The notes: generated by a model from the letters alone, not told the origin. Shown: positions 27,658-36,965, counted from the stretch's first letter. The stretch: 64,000 nt of DNA from Vibrio navarrensis (GCF_015767675.1 NZ_CP065218.1:992001-1056000), one strand, 5' to 3'. Translations and numbers: made by a program.

Positions 27658-27747
27658 CAATCTTTCCTTTCTTCCTGAAATGATGGGGTTATTATCGTGA
27701 GGAAAAGATGAAGAAAAATAGAAATACAAAAATAGGATTTCACCTTT

Positions 27748-29481
27748 ATGCGTTATTGGCAGGCACTCGCGTTTTGTCGCGATCAATTGGTGCAAGATGA
27801 GTGGAGAGCGGTCTCATTAGATCGTTTTAGTGAAGCGTTGGGATGCACTCGGCGCAATGCGCAGTTGGTGATTAAACGGCTGGTGAAAGAGCAGATCCTC
27901 GATTGGCAAGCCGGTGTTGGGCGAGGCAATCTGCCGCAAGCTAAGTTGCTGAAAAGGGTCGATGCGCGCCTTAAGCGCCAAGCCGAAAACTACCTAAAAG
28001 TGGGGCAGATTGAACCCGCGATTTCGCTGCTGCCTGAGCAAGAGCGTTCGTCGTTTTTAGGTGGCTATCTGGCTCAGTATCAGTCCAAGCCAAGTGACAG
28101 AGATATTTTGCAGATCCCCTTTTATCGTGCGACACACGGGCTTGACCCTATTTCTATCAGCCGCCGCACAGAGCATCATATTGCCAGCTATCTCTACGCG
28201 AGATTAATCCACTTTGAGCACAAAAGCGCTGAGTTTCGCTGCGATCTCGCCCAGCTTTACCAGCTACGTGGCGATACACTGACGGTGGTGCTGCGCAAAC
28301 ATCTCTATTTTCATGATGGCAGTGAGCTTACCGCGCACAGCGTGAAAGCGCACTTTGAACGTTTAATCGGTTCGCATTCTGGCAGTCGGCCGCTGTTTGA
28401 TTTTATTGACGAGGTGATCGTCGATGGTGAGCGGCAATTGCGTTTTATCAGTCATCAGATGCCTCGGCTGTTGCCCAAGCTCTTAGCGCACACGGCAATG
28501 GGCATAAGCAAGGAGTCGGGGCAAAAACGGTTCGGCGCAGGGCCATTTATGTTAGTTGAACAAAATGAGTGGCGAACTTTGCTCAGTGTGTTTCCGCGCT
28601 ACCATGGCTATCGCCCGTGGATTGATGGCATTGAAATATGGAATCTTGGCGCCAATGCCAAAGAGTTTACCTTGCACAGCGATGTGGCACATGGGCGTGA
28701 GGTGAGGAAATACGGCAGCGAAGGGTTTGTGGCTAAGCGCCAGTGGGAACCGGGTTGTGTTTATGCCATGTTGAATCCTCAGCGCCACTCTTGGATGGCC
28801 GTCACTGAACATCGCGCTTGGCTACAAGGGTTGCTGTCAACCATGTTGCCGCCTTCTGATTTGGAGGGGGAAGTTCTCGCCAAAGCCCAAGGAATGATGG
28901 GTCAACCAGACCTTTCTCCAGCGAGTGTGGAGCAGCCTCATCCCCTTCTGGCTGGCCTCAATTTAAGCCTGCCTCGGTCACCATTAAATATACTGACCTA
29001 TCAACTGAGCACTCACATTGCGGTGGCGGAGCAGGTGGCGAGCCAGCTAAGTTCGGTTGGTATTGGTTGCAATATTGAGGTTTTGCCATTTCCCGAGTTC
29101 GACAATGAAAAACGACTTGCAGAAGCCGATATCATCATCTCGGGTGAAGTTTTTAGTGATGACAGTGACATGTCGTGGCTTGGCTGGCTGCTCTGTACTT
29201 CCTCAGTTAATGCATGCTTAAGCGCTGACAACAAACATTGGTTGAAGCAGCAAGCCGTGGAGATAATGAAGCAAGAAATAGCAGAATGTCGCTTAGCGCG
29301 CTTTGATAGTTTAGAGCGCGAGCTGGTGGAACGGGGTTTGTACCAACCGCTCTACCATACCCAGCAGGATCTTAACCTCTCTGAGCATATTGCAGCGCCA
29401 GATCTGCTTGCCAATGGTTGGATCGATTTTAGCCAAGTGGTGATCATGCCAAAGCCAGATCATGGAGTGGCCCGTCAGTAA
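27748..29481 (+). CDS. SgrR-family transcriptional regulator
   Basis: Protein of 577 residues joining an N-terminal winged helix (about 1-75: WRAVSLDRFSEALGCTRRNAQLVIKRL and the WQAGVGRGN wing) to a solute-binding domain of the SBP_bac_5 type (about 135-480, LYFHDGSELTAHSVKAHFERL). In E. coli, SgrR activates the small RNA gene sgrS during sugar-phosphate stress. Here the divergent neighbour is an MFS exporter, the likely target. The 90-base gap is too small for an sgrS-like gene. Ligand unknown. Confidence 0.87.
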   Translation: MRYWQALAFCRDQLVQDEWRAVSLDRFSEALGCTRRNAQLVIKRLVKEQILDWQAGVGRGNLPQAKLLKRVDARLKRQAENYLKVGQIEPAISLLPEQERSSFLGGYLAQYQSKPSDRDILQIPFYRATHGLDPISISRRTEHHIASYLYARLIHFEHKSAEFRCDLAQLYQLRGDTLTVVLRKHLYFHDGSELTAHSVKAHFERLIGSHSGSRPLFDFIDEVIVDGERQLRFISHQMPRLLPKLLAHTAMGISKESGQKRFGAGPFMLVEQNEWRTLLSVFPRYHGYRPWIDGIEIWNLGANAKEFTLHSDVAHGREVRKYGSEGFVAKRQWEPGCVYAMLNPQRHSWMAVTEHRAWLQGLLSTMLPPSDLEGEVLAKAQGMMGQPDLSPASVEQPHPLLAGLNLSLPRSPLNILTYQLSTHIAVAEQVASQLSSVGIGCNIEVLPFPEFDNEKRLAEADIIISGEVFSDDSDMSWLGWLLCTSSVNACLSADNKHWLKQQAVEIMKQEIAECRLARFDSLERELVERGLYQPLYHTQQDLNLSEHIAAPDLLANGWIDFSQVVIMPKPDHGVARQ

Positions 29482-29514
29482 TTTAGCCGGAAGTATGATC
29501 GCTAACGCCTCAAG

Positions 29515-29526
29515 GGGGACAAATGT
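29515..29526 (+). promoter_or_regulatory. Short inverted repeat before pnuC
   Basis: GGACAAATGTCC, a 5-bp inverted repeat with a 2-base centre, 69 bases before the pnuC start. A possible operator; the regulator is not known. Confidence 0.25.
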
Positions 29527-29594
29527 CCTCTCTCAATGATGCCGACAGCCACTAACATCAGCTTATCCAATACGTTTTAACAAAAGGAGCTCAT

Positions 29595-30341
29595 ATGGAG
29601 CTGTTCTCCCTATTCGATATCAATAATACACTGGTGAATATCCCGATTGGCGACGGTTACGCCATGAGCTGGATTGAAGCCATTGGCACTGTCTTTGGTT
29701 TGCTGTGTATCTGGTTTGCTAGTCAAGAAAAAACCATCAATTACCTGTTTGGTTTGATAAACGTGACACTATTTGCAGTGATCTTCTTTCAAATCCAACT
29801 CTACGGATTGCTTTTGCTACAACTGTTTTTCTTCTGTGCCAATGTGTATGGCTGGTATGCGTGGACACGACCGAATGCCGAAGGCGATTTGCTGGAAGTC
29901 CGTTGGCTCAGCCAGAAAAAAATGATGATCACGGGCGCCATCTGCGTCTGTGCGATTGCGCTTTTGACGGTTTATATTGATCCATTCTTCTACGCCTTGG
30001 CCAACATCGCAGTGGATGCTCTGAATCTCTTTGGGGCTGGGTTATCAGAGCCAGCTTTAGAGCCGGATGCGTTTCCGTTCTGGGATTCCACTATGACTGT
30101 GCTGTCGATTGTGGCGCAAATCCTTATGACCCGGAAATACGTGGAAAACTGGATTTTGTGGGTCGTGATCAACATCATCAGCGTAGGCATCTATGCCATG
30201 CAAGGGGTATACGCGATGTCACTTCAATACGCGATTCTTATGTTTATTGCCGCGAATGGTACGCGGGAATGGGCGCGCACGGCAAAGCGAAATCAAGCTC
30301 AACAGCCATCTGACAAACCCGTTGATGAGGCGGTCGCATGA
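29595..30341 (+). CDS. pnuC: PnuC-family nicotinamide riboside/nucleoside transporter
   Basis: Membrane protein of 248 residues with seven or eight hydrophobic segments. PnuC hallmarks are visible: WIEAIGTVFGLLCIWFASQE near the start, LYGLLLLQLFFFCANVYGWYAW, and the C-terminal NWILWVVINIISVGIYAMQG. PnuC proteins move nicotinamide riboside or related vitamins by facilitated diffusion, trapped by downstream metabolism. AAGGAG lies 7 bases before the ATG. It overlaps the next gene, a nucleoside phosphorylase, by four bases, so the imported nucleoside is probably split by that enzyme rather than by NadR kinase. Confidence 0.88.
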   Translation: MELFSLFDINNTLVNIPIGDGYAMSWIEAIGTVFGLLCIWFASQEKTINYLFGLINVTLFAVIFFQIQLYGLLLLQLFFFCANVYGWYAWTRPNAEGDLLEVRWLSQKKMMITGAICVCAIALLTVYIDPFFYALANIAVDALNLFGAGLSEPALEPDAFPFWDSTMTVLSIVAQILMTRKYVENWILWVVINIISVGIYAMQGVYAMSLQYAILMFIAANGTREWARTAKRNQAQQPSDKPVDEAVA

Positions 30342-31066
30342 ATAAACAGCCCCATCTGTGTGTCGATGAAAGCCAAGTGGCAGCACGCGTGATTGTCTGC
30401 GGTGAGCCGAATCGAGCCAATCGTATTGCTGGCTTACTCGATAACGCCGAACTGATAGCGGAAAATCGTGAATACCGCTTATTCAACGGTAAGTACCAAG
30501 GACAAGCCATTACCGTGTGCAGCACGGGTATTGGTGCGCCTTCGATGATCATCGCGGTGGAAGAGCTTAAGCAATGCGGCGCGAAATACATCATTCGTGT
30601 TGGTTCGGCAGGTGCGATGCAGCCCAATATTGCTTTAGGTGAGGTGATTGTTGCCGAAGGGGCGGTTCGCGATGAAGGCGGCTCAAAAGCTTATATCCGT
30701 GCGGCTTACCCAGCGTATGCGAGTTTTTCGTTACTAAAGGGGCTTGATGGTTATCTGCAAACGCAAGCGGTGCCTTACCATATGGGCGTTGTGCGCTCTC
30801 ATGACAGTTTCTATACCGATGACGAAGACGCCCTATGCCAATACTGGAATCAGAAGGGTATCTTAGGTGCGGATATGGAAACGTCGGCCTTGTTTACCGT
30901 TGGGCGTCTGCGCGGGTTACAGGTTGCTTCGGTACTCAACAACGTGGTTCGATACCAACAAGATGTCAAAGAAGGGGTAAACCAGTACGTGAATGATGAT
31001 GACGCCATGATGGTAGGTGAAAAGCGCGCATCCCTAGCGGCATTAGAAGCGCTGCTTGCGGTTTAG
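30338..31066 (+). CDS. Nucleoside phosphorylase (Udp/DeoD superfamily)
   Basis: Protein of 242 residues of the NP-I fold that splits a nucleoside with phosphate. Motifs: CGEPNRANRI (phosphate loop, usually GDPxR), STGIGAPSMIIAVEEL, IRVGSAGAMQ, and GADMETSALFTVGRL with the ribose-binding ME pair. The AVEEL and GADMET segments favour a uridine-phosphorylase-like enzyme, but the first loop is CGEPNR rather than the usual GDPxR, so the base specificity is open. Coupling by ATGA overlap to pnuC suggests a salvage unit. Confidence 0.85.
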   Translation: MNKQPHLCVDESQVAARVIVCGEPNRANRIAGLLDNAELIAENREYRLFNGKYQGQAITVCSTGIGAPSMIIAVEELKQCGAKYIIRVGSAGAMQPNIALGEVIVAEGAVRDEGGSKAYIRAAYPAYASFSLLKGLDGYLQTQAVPYHMGVVRSHDSFYTDDEDALCQYWNQKGILGADMETSALFTVGRLRGLQVASVLNNVVRYQQDVKEGVNQYVNDDDAMMVGEKRASLAALEALLAV

Positions 31067-31083
31067 TGTAGGTAGCCAATCAC

Positions 31084-31129
31084 CCTAAACGACAAAACGG
31101 TGTCTTCGGATGCCGTTTTGTCGTTTAGG
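31084..31129 (+). terminator. Long perfect inverted repeat after nucleoside phosphorylase
   Basis: A 17-bp perfect stem (31084-31100 with 31113-31129) and a 12-base loop containing CTTCGG. No long U-tract follows on either strand; still the likely transcript end. Confidence 0.7.
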
Positions 31130-31221
31130 CTTGTTGTCAGCTCTCATTCTCGTAGACAGATGAGTGACATCATAAGGCTGGAAACGTAGTCTCTTCCATC
31201 AGTGCAACACAGAGGTACAAG

Positions 31222-31902
31222 ATGAGAATCAACCCCTACCCAACAGGCCGCTTTGCTGCTTATTTGACAGAGCAAAGCAAAGCGTTTCGCGAGCTGATCT
31301 ACCGTTGCCAAGTGAGTAGCCACTATGTGGATGCAGGGACGGAAATTCTCCGTCAGGGGGAGAAGCTGGAACAGCTTTTTGTGGTGCCAGTGGGGCGTGT
31401 TTCCATGAATATTATCGCGGCAAACGGCCGACGTTTTCAGCTTGGTGAAGCCAATTGCGATGACCATATTTTTGGTGAGATGGAATTTTTTACCCAAACC
31501 CCGTGCCAGTGGACGGTGACCGCCGATGAACATTTGCAAGTGGATCTTATATGCATTCACCGCTTGACTCAGGCTCTTGAGCAATACCCTGAAATGATGG
31601 TGTTTTTTGCTTCAGCACTGGCAGAAGATTATCAAGATTCAATGGAGATCTACACCAGCCGATTACTGCATCCTATCGCTTACAATATCGCCTTTGACTT
31701 ACTGCAACAAAAAGAGCGCCCCGTGATGTTGGGTGGGTTTGATAAAGTGAACCAAGAAGCGGAACGATTTGGCACCTCAAGCCGTGTTTATCGCCGAGCG
31801 GTAAAAGAGCTAATAGAGAAAGGCCTTGTTCGCAAAGGTGATCATGGCTTAGAGATTATTGACGAAGGGCAGCTCAGGCGTTTTCTTGAGAGCAGTGAAT
31901 AG
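31222..31902 (+). CDS. Crp/Fnr-family transcriptional regulator
   Basis: Regulator of 226 residues with an N-terminal cyclic-nucleotide-binding-like beta-barrel (about 35-125: AGTEILRQGEKLEQLFVVPVGRV, then GEMEFFTQTPCQWTV) and a C-terminal winged helix (ERFGTSSRVYRRAVKELIEKGLV). The four-cysteine FNR iron-sulfur motif is absent, and the effector-site residues of CRP are not kept. It resembles YeiL-type proteins, which in enterobacteria lie by nucleoside genes; it follows pnuC and the phosphorylase here. Regulation of that pair is inference. A 92-base leader separates it from the terminator. Confidence 0.82.
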   Translation: MRINPYPTGRFAAYLTEQSKAFRELIYRCQVSSHYVDAGTEILRQGEKLEQLFVVPVGRVSMNIIAANGRRFQLGEANCDDHIFGEMEFFTQTPCQWTVTADEHLQVDLICIHRLTQALEQYPEMMVFFASALAEDYQDSMEIYTSRLLHPIAYNIAFDLLQQKERPVMLGGFDKVNQEAERFGTSSRVYRRAVKELIEKGLVRKGDHGLEIIDEGQLRRFLESSE

Positions 31903-32202
31903 GAGGCATCCCAACGAGTAAGTTCACAGACAGTTCTTCACTATCCCCCAGCGGTGTTCATTGCGGCCGATTCTTTGCTCATTCCAATAGACATGAATAT
32001 TTCTCATGTTCAGCATGAAGTAAAACCATTTCTTTTATTCTGCTTTCACCAGTATAAAAATAGTTAGAGCACAACCTGTAACGATATAAAAAATAGAACG
32101 TCATCTCTTTGTTCGAAAAGAAAAAGGACTGTGCAGGTTTGAAAATAAAAAAGGCCACATCGGGAATAAGCCTATTTATACTTTGGAATTGGATAACAGA
32201 AC
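31903..32202. other. Leader region of the mesX-mesD operon
   Basis: 300 AT-rich bases with no gene. TGAATATTTCTCA at 31994-32006 is one base off the MetR pattern TGAANNNNNTTCA; no clear MetJ box (AGACGTCT repeats) is visible. Regulation by methionine supply is plausible but not shown. Confidence 0.3.
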
Positions 32203-33165
32203 ATGATTTTTAATATTAAAAGTATCGGGTTTAATGAGAACTATCATCCCGCAGACAATACACGTGTTACGACCAACTTTGCCAATTTAGCACGAGGAGA
32301 GTACCGCCAAGAAAATCTGCGTAATGCACTACAAATGATTGACAGTCGATTTAATTCGTTAGCCCATTGGGATAACCCCAAAGGCGATCGCTATTCGGTT
32401 GAGTTAGAAATTATTTCTGTTGATCTTGATATTGAAAGTAAAGGTGACAGTTTTCCATCGATTGAAATTCTAAAGACCAATATTGTTGATCATAAAACCA
32501 ATCAACGTATTGAAGGTATCGTCGGAAATAATTTCTCATCTTACGTGCGAGACTATGATTTTAGTGTGTTGTTATTGGATCATAACAAGCAACAGACTAA
32601 GTTTAGTATTCCAGAAAACTTTGGCGACTTGCACGGCAAGCTCTTTAAGTGCTTTGTCCACTCCGATGCTTATAAAAACCGCTTTAAAAAGCGTCCGGTC
32701 ATCTGCTTAAGTGTATCGGATAATAAAATCTATCACCGCATTGAAAATCAACACCCGGTGTTGGGATATGAATATCAGCCCAATGAATCTTCGTTGACGG
32801 AGCAATATTTCAGAAAGATGGGCCTACAAGTGCGTTATTTTATGCCGCCGAATAGTGTTGCACCGTTTGCTTTCTATTTCTTTGGTGATTTGCTCAATGA
32901 CTACACCAATCTTGAGTTGATTAGCACCATCAGTACTATGGAAACGTTCCAAAAAATCTACCGACCAGAAATTTATAATGCCAACGCGGTAGCAGGAAAA
33001 ATCTATCAACCCAATTTGAAAAACACCGACCACTCATTAACTCAAATTGTCTATGACCGAGAAGAGCGCAGCCGATTAGCGATTGAACAAGGCAAATTTG
33101 CCCAAGAGTATTTCATCAAACCTTACCAAGCTCTCCTAGAGCAGTGGTCTGCGCAATACGCATAA
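32203..33165 (+). CDS. mesX: MesX (DUF1852), partner of methionine synthase MesD
   Basis: Protein of 320 residues recognised as DUF1852 from its opening IKSIGFNENYHPADNTRVTT and from LARGEYRQENLRNALQMIDSRFNSLAHWDN. In the literature, DUF1852 (MesX) is needed for activity of the MesD class of folate-independent core methionine synthases, found in aerobes; the methyl donor is not known. The adjacent gene encodes such a core synthase, which supports the call. No cofactor motif stands out. The ribosome site is weak. Confidence 0.8.
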   Translation: MIFNIKSIGFNENYHPADNTRVTTNFANLARGEYRQENLRNALQMIDSRFNSLAHWDNPKGDRYSVELEIISVDLDIESKGDSFPSIEILKTNIVDHKTNQRIEGIVGNNFSSYVRDYDFSVLLLDHNKQQTKFSIPENFGDLHGKLFKCFVHSDAYKNRFKKRPVICLSVSDNKIYHRIENQHPVLGYEYQPNESSLTEQYFRKMGLQVRYFMPPNSVAPFAFYFFGDLLNDYTNLELISTISTMETFQKIYRPEIYNANAVAGKIYQPNLKNTDHSLTQIVYDREERSRLAIEQGKFAQEYFIKPYQALLEQWSAQYA

Positions 33166-33194
33166 TAAATAACAAAATATAAGTGGCCTTTGAT

Positions 33195-34238
33195 ATGAAA
33201 ACATTATTACCAACGTCAACTGCGGGCAGTTTGCCGAAACCTTCTTGGCTAGCAGAACCGGAAAAATTATGGTCTCCATGGAAACTGCAAGGAGAAGAAC
33301 TCGCCAATGGTAAGCAGGATGCGCTGCGCATTGCACTGCAAGAGCAACAACACGCTGGAATCGATATCGTTAGCGATGGCGAGCAAACTCGACAGCATTT
33401 TGTTACAACCTTCATTGAGCACCTGAGCGGCGTTGATTTTGAGAATCGCAAAACGGTGAGGATCCGCAATCGCTATGACGCCAGCGTACCGACAGTATTC
33501 GGACCTGTGGCACGTCTCAAACCGGTGTTTGTCGAAGATGCGAAGTTCTTACGCCAGCAAACCACTCAGCCGATTAAATGGGCTTTGCCCGGCCCGATGA
33601 CCATGATCGATACGCTGTATGATGACTACTATCAAAGCCGGGAAAAACTGGCTTGGGAGTTTGCTAAAATCCTCAATCAAGAAGCGAAAGAGTTAGAAGC
33701 GGCAGGGGTGGACATTATCCAGTTTGATGAACCAGCATTTAATGTGTTTTTTGATGAGGTTAACGATTGGGGAATTGCCTGTTTAGAGCGGGCGATTGAG
33801 GGGCTGAAATGCGAAACGGCCGTGCATATTTGCTATGGCTATGGAATCAAAGCCAATACCGATTGGAAAAAGACGCTGGGTACAGAGTGGCGACAGTATG
33901 AAGAAGTTTTCCCTAAGTTGCAGAAATCGAACATCGATATCATTTCACTCGAATGCCACAACTCGCGTGTGCCGATTGAACTGCTTGAACTGGTGCGCGG
34001 GAAAAAAGTGATGGTTGGGGCGATCGATGTGGCAACCGATACGATTGAAAGTGCTGAAGAGGTCGCGCAGACGCTACGCCAAGCGTTGCAGTTTGTCGAT
34101 GCCGACAAACTGTACCCATGTACTAACTGTGGTATGGCGCCTTTGTCTCGCGAGGTTGCCAGAGGCAAGCTCAATGCGTTACGCGCCGGTGCTGAAATTG
34201 TGCGACAAGAGCTGCTGAAAGAGCATCCTTGCTTGTAG
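33195..34238 (+). CDS. mesD: MesD-type core methionine synthase (MetE C-terminal-like)
   Basis: Protein of 347 residues equal to the catalytic half of cobalamin-independent methionine synthase MetE, lacking the folate-binding N-terminal half. Zinc and homocysteine motifs are visible: TSTAGSLPKP at the start, QFDEPAF, AVHICYGYG, SLECHN, and the second zinc cysteine in YPCTNCGMAP. Next to mesX by 29 bases, so one operon. The ATG at 33195 is used; a GTG four codons earlier is possible. The methyl donor for this class is unresolved. Confidence 0.85.
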   Translation: MKTLLPTSTAGSLPKPSWLAEPEKLWSPWKLQGEELANGKQDALRIALQEQQHAGIDIVSDGEQTRQHFVTTFIEHLSGVDFENRKTVRIRNRYDASVPTVFGPVARLKPVFVEDAKFLRQQTTQPIKWALPGPMTMIDTLYDDYYQSREKLAWEFAKILNQEAKELEAAGVDIIQFDEPAFNVFFDEVNDWGIACLERAIEGLKCETAVHICYGYGIKANTDWKKTLGTEWRQYEEVFPKLQKSNIDIISLECHNSRVPIELLELVRGKKVMVGAIDVATDTIESAEEVAQTLRQALQFVDADKLYPCTNCGMAPLSREVARGKLNALRAGAEIVRQELLKEHPCL

Positions 34239-34260
34239 TTGACAACAACATTTCCCCCTA

Positions 34261-34282
34261 AAAAGCGGCATCACGCCGCTTT
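34261..34282. terminator. Bidirectional terminator after mesD
   Basis: AAAGCGGC / GCCGCTTT stem with ATCAC loop between convergent mesD and the AraC-type gene. Confidence 0.75.
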
Positions 34283-34284
34283 CA

Positions 34285-35199
34285 CTACATAAATCGGTGA
34301 CGAAACGCCTTTGGGGTGAGGCCCATGGTTTTGATAAACACCTTGCGGCATGCACTGGTGTCTTCGTAGCCGACTTGTCGAGCAATGACCTCAAACGAGA
34401 GTTGTGAGCTTTCCAGCAGATCGCACGCTTTTTGTATTCTCAGGCGCTGCAAATAGTGGTTTGGATTGTAACCTGTCGCCTTGAGAAACCGCCTTTGCAT
34501 GGTTCGCTCGGTGAGGTGAAACTGCGTGGCGATGGCTTGAATGCTCAAAGGTTGGCCGTATTCCAGATTCATCATCTGCTGAATCGCCACGACAACCTGA
34601 TCACCATGCAGGAGAGACGGAGTAAACTGCTGATAATAGCGCTGTTCCCTTAGCGCAGTGTCAACCACCAACTGTTTTCCAAGCTGACGCATCACCTTCA
34701 CGGAAGTGTATTTGGTTACTAGCTCAAAACCGAGATCCAGCCAAGACATCATGCCGCCAGCGGTTATTACATCACCATGATCGACCAATATTTGGCTGAT
34801 ATCTAAAGGAATATCAGGGTATTTCAATTGGAAGAGATCCGACAGACCCCAGTGCGTGGTCACCGTTCTGCCAGCCAAAATCTGGGTTGCCGCCAGTACG
34901 AAGGAGCCAGCACAAGCTGATGCCAATACCGCTCCTTGGTTATGCTGTGCTTTGAGCCAATCAATCAGCGTCGTTTCTGGGTTGAGATAGAAATCACTTT
35001 GTGTGCTTGGTGGCAGCAGGACGACATTAAAACGACTTGGTTGCTGAGTGGTTCCATCCACAATGACAGGAAGAAACTCGACTTCAATCCCCGATTGGTC
35101 GCAAATTCGGTTGGCCATGAGAAACAGCTCTTGCAAGCCATAAATGGCGGATTTTAAAGCATGCGGATAGTGGCAGATGGCGATGGCAATTTGTTTCAT
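34285..35199 (-). CDS. GlxA-type AraC regulator with DJ-1/PfpI domain
   Basis: Protein of 304 residues: an N-terminal DJ-1/PfpI-like amidotransferase domain (about 1-185; ASACAGSFVLAATQILAGRTVTTHW holds the nucleophile-elbow cysteine) and a C-terminal AraC domain (QAIATQFHLTERTMQRRFLKATG and VGYEDTSACRKVF). The start at 35199 (MKQIAIAICHYPHALKSAIYG) fits the family; the frame runs 33 codons further upstream without a ribosome site. It is divergent from an isochorismatase-family gene, its likely target. Confidence 0.88.
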   Translation of the reverse strand: MKQIAIAICHYPHALKSAIYGLQELFLMANRICDQSGIEVEFLPVIVDGTTQQPSRFNVVLLPPSTQSDFYLNPETTLIDWLKAQHNQGAVLASACAGSFVLAATQILAGRTVTTHWGLSDLFQLKYPDIPLDISQILVDHGDVITAGGMMSWLDLGFELVTKYTSVKVMRQLGKQLVVDTALREQRYYQQFTPSLLHGDQVVVAIQQMMNLEYGQPLSIQAIATQFHLTERTMQRRFLKATGYNPNHYLQRLRIQKACDLLESSQLSFEVIARQVGYEDTSACRKVFIKTMGLTPKAFRHRFM

Positions 35200-35320
35200 T
35201 GTGTTTATCAGAGAATTGTCGTTTTTAACCCTTTTTATGTCATTAAAGACGCTGATGCAAGGGCGAAGAATCGACGACAATGTGTATCTCATTGCCACAA
35301 CGCATCATTTGGAGACGCTA

Positions 35321-35845
35321 ATGACCAAGAAAGCACTGCTTGTCATCGACCTACAGAATGACTATTTCCCTCACGGAAAGTACCCACTTTGGAACACTGA
35401 GCAGACGTTAAATCAGGTGAAAACAGCGATAGCAAGGGCGAAAGCGCAGAACATCGAGGTGATTCATGTTCAGCATATTGCTGACCCGGAGAAAGGGATC
35501 GCGCCGTTTTTTAATCAAGGTACGCAAGGAAGTGATATTCATGCTGAGATCCTCGCCGCCGCGCCAGAAGCAGCAGTGGTAACTAAACGCTTTGCTGACA
35601 GTTTCGAACAAACGAATCTCGATGAACTGCTGAAAAAGCAGGGTATTAGTGAGCTTTTGCTTTGCGGAATGATGACGCAAAACTGCGTCACCCACACTGC
35701 CATATCGAAAGCTGCGGAGAAATACAAAGTTGCCATTTTGGCGGACTGCTGCACCACGGTGGACGAAATGATCCACAACATCGCGCTCAACGCCGTTTCG
35801 CTGCGCGTGCCTCTGGTGACGATGGCTCAAGTGTTGCCTGCATGA
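35321..35845 (+). CDS. Isochorismatase-family cysteine hydrolase
   Basis: Hydrolase of 174 residues. The catalytic triad is visible: aspartate in LLVIDLQNDYF, lysine in VTKRFADSF and cysteine in LLCGMMTQNCVTHTA. The family includes isochorismatases, nicotinamidases and N-carbamoyl hydrolases; the substrate is not evident. GGAG lies 6 bases before the ATG at 35321; the frame is open upstream but has no support. It is divergent from the GlxA-type regulator and ends at a bidirectional terminator. Confidence 0.9.
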   Translation: MTKKALLVIDLQNDYFPHGKYPLWNTEQTLNQVKTAIARAKAQNIEVIHVQHIADPEKGIAPFFNQGTQGSDIHAEILAAAPEAAVVTKRFADSFEQTNLDELLKKQGISELLLCGMMTQNCVTHTAISKAAEKYKVAILADCCTTVDEMIHNIALNAVSLRVPLVTMAQVLPA

Positions 35846-35909
35846 TTGTTGCTCTAAGTCGTCTGTTGCTGCTTTTTGCTATCAGATGAGCTTCGACATG
35901 TGACCATTT

Positions 35910-35935
35910 AAAAAGCGAGTAGCCACTCGCTTTTT
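35910..35935. terminator. Bidirectional terminator between isochorismatase and EamA genes
   Basis: Perfect 11-bp stem AAAAAGCGAGT / ACTCGCTTTTT with AGCC loop. Confidence 0.85.
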
Positions 35936-35972
35936 ACCTTCCAGCTGCTTCTTTAAACCAAAGGACAACTCA

Positions 35973-36878
35973 TTAATTTTCCCGCATCGATGTTGTTATC
36001 ACACTCAGCAAAATCAATCCGCCACCGAGAAATTGCAGCGCGGTGAGAGATTCTTGTAACCACACCATGGCGAAGAGAGCGCCAAACAGCGGTTCACTCC
36101 CCATCAAAAGGGCGACGCGAGTGGGAGAAGTTTTGCGCACCGCGTAGTTTTGTACAAAAAAGGCAAACAAAGTACAAAACAGCACTAAATAGCTAAGGGT
36201 GAGCCAGAATTCCAATTTGGTCGGTAAGGTTATCGCCGAGGTCGGCAGATAGAAAATGGCGGCGAGTATGGCGCAGATCGCGACAACTAAGGATTGCAAC
36301 GCGGTGAGTGTGGTGGTGGTGAGCTGCTTGCCTTCTGTAAAGCGTTTGGTACTGGTCACCATCAAGGCGCGCAGGGAAGCCGCAGCGAGAATCAAGTAGT
36401 CACCGGTGTTTAACGCGAGGTTAAGCCCTTTATTGTTGGTCAGCAATAGCACTCCCACAAGGCTGCACAAGGTCAACCCGAGCAGAGCCGAACTAATGCG
36501 CTTTTTGTTGATGGTGAGTTCAGCAAAGGCGGTCATAATGACGCTCAAACTGATCAAAAAGGCCGCGTTAGAAGCAGAGGTTTGTGATACGCCAAGGACT
36601 TCACAAAGAAAAATGGCCGCAAGAATGAGCCCTGTTGGTAAGGCGCTCAACCAATCTTGATTCAGCCCGCGGCGGAAATCTCGTATCGCTAAGGGGAGCA
36701 AGCAGAGAAAAGTCATTGAGAAGCGAATCGCGATAAACAGCAGTACGCTGGTAAAAACAAGCGCGCTTTTGGTCAACCCATAACTGGTTCCCCAAAACAA
36801 TGCGACCAGCAGTAGCAGGCATTCGGTAAGAGGAAGCTTGGTCGATGGTCTAGATAGCGAACTCGCGGCACTGGTCAT
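35973..36878 (-). CDS. EamA-family (DMT) metabolite exporter
   Basis: Membrane protein of 301 residues with ten helices in two EamA repeats (LFWGTSYGLTKSAL in the first; RKTSPTRVALLMGSEPLFGALFAMVWLQESLTALQFLGGGLI in the second, typical of the family end). AGGAG lies 6 bases before the ATG at 36878; the frame is open upstream without support. Divergent from a LysR regulator across 87 bases, which probably controls it. Substrate unknown, amino acid or metabolite export being the family norm. Confidence 0.87.
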   Translation of the reverse strand: MTSAASSLSRPSTKLPLTECLLLLVALFWGTSYGLTKSALVFTSVLLFIAIRFSMTFLCLLPLAIRDFRRGLNQDWLSALPTGLILAAIFLCEVLGVSQTSASNAAFLISLSVIMTAFAELTINKKRISSALLGLTLCSLVGVLLLTNNKGLNLALNTGDYLILAAASLRALMVTSTKRFTEGKQLTTTTLTALQSLVVAICAILAAIFYLPTSAITLPTKLEFWLTLSYLVLFCTLFAFFVQNYAVRKTSPTRVALLMGSEPLFGALFAMVWLQESLTALQFLGGGLILLSVITTSMREN

Positions 36879-36965
36879 GGTTTTCTCCTGATAAATTGAC
36901 CCGTTCAGTATCCATAAGTAACTTATGTGAAACAATGCACTGCCAATGCAAAGGATAATTGCGTA

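Noticed and set aside
27658..27747. Possible sgrS small RNA between SgrR and MFS genes
   Set aside because: Only 90 bases, holding the MFS ribosome site and two divergent promoters; no room for an sgrS-like RNA and terminator.
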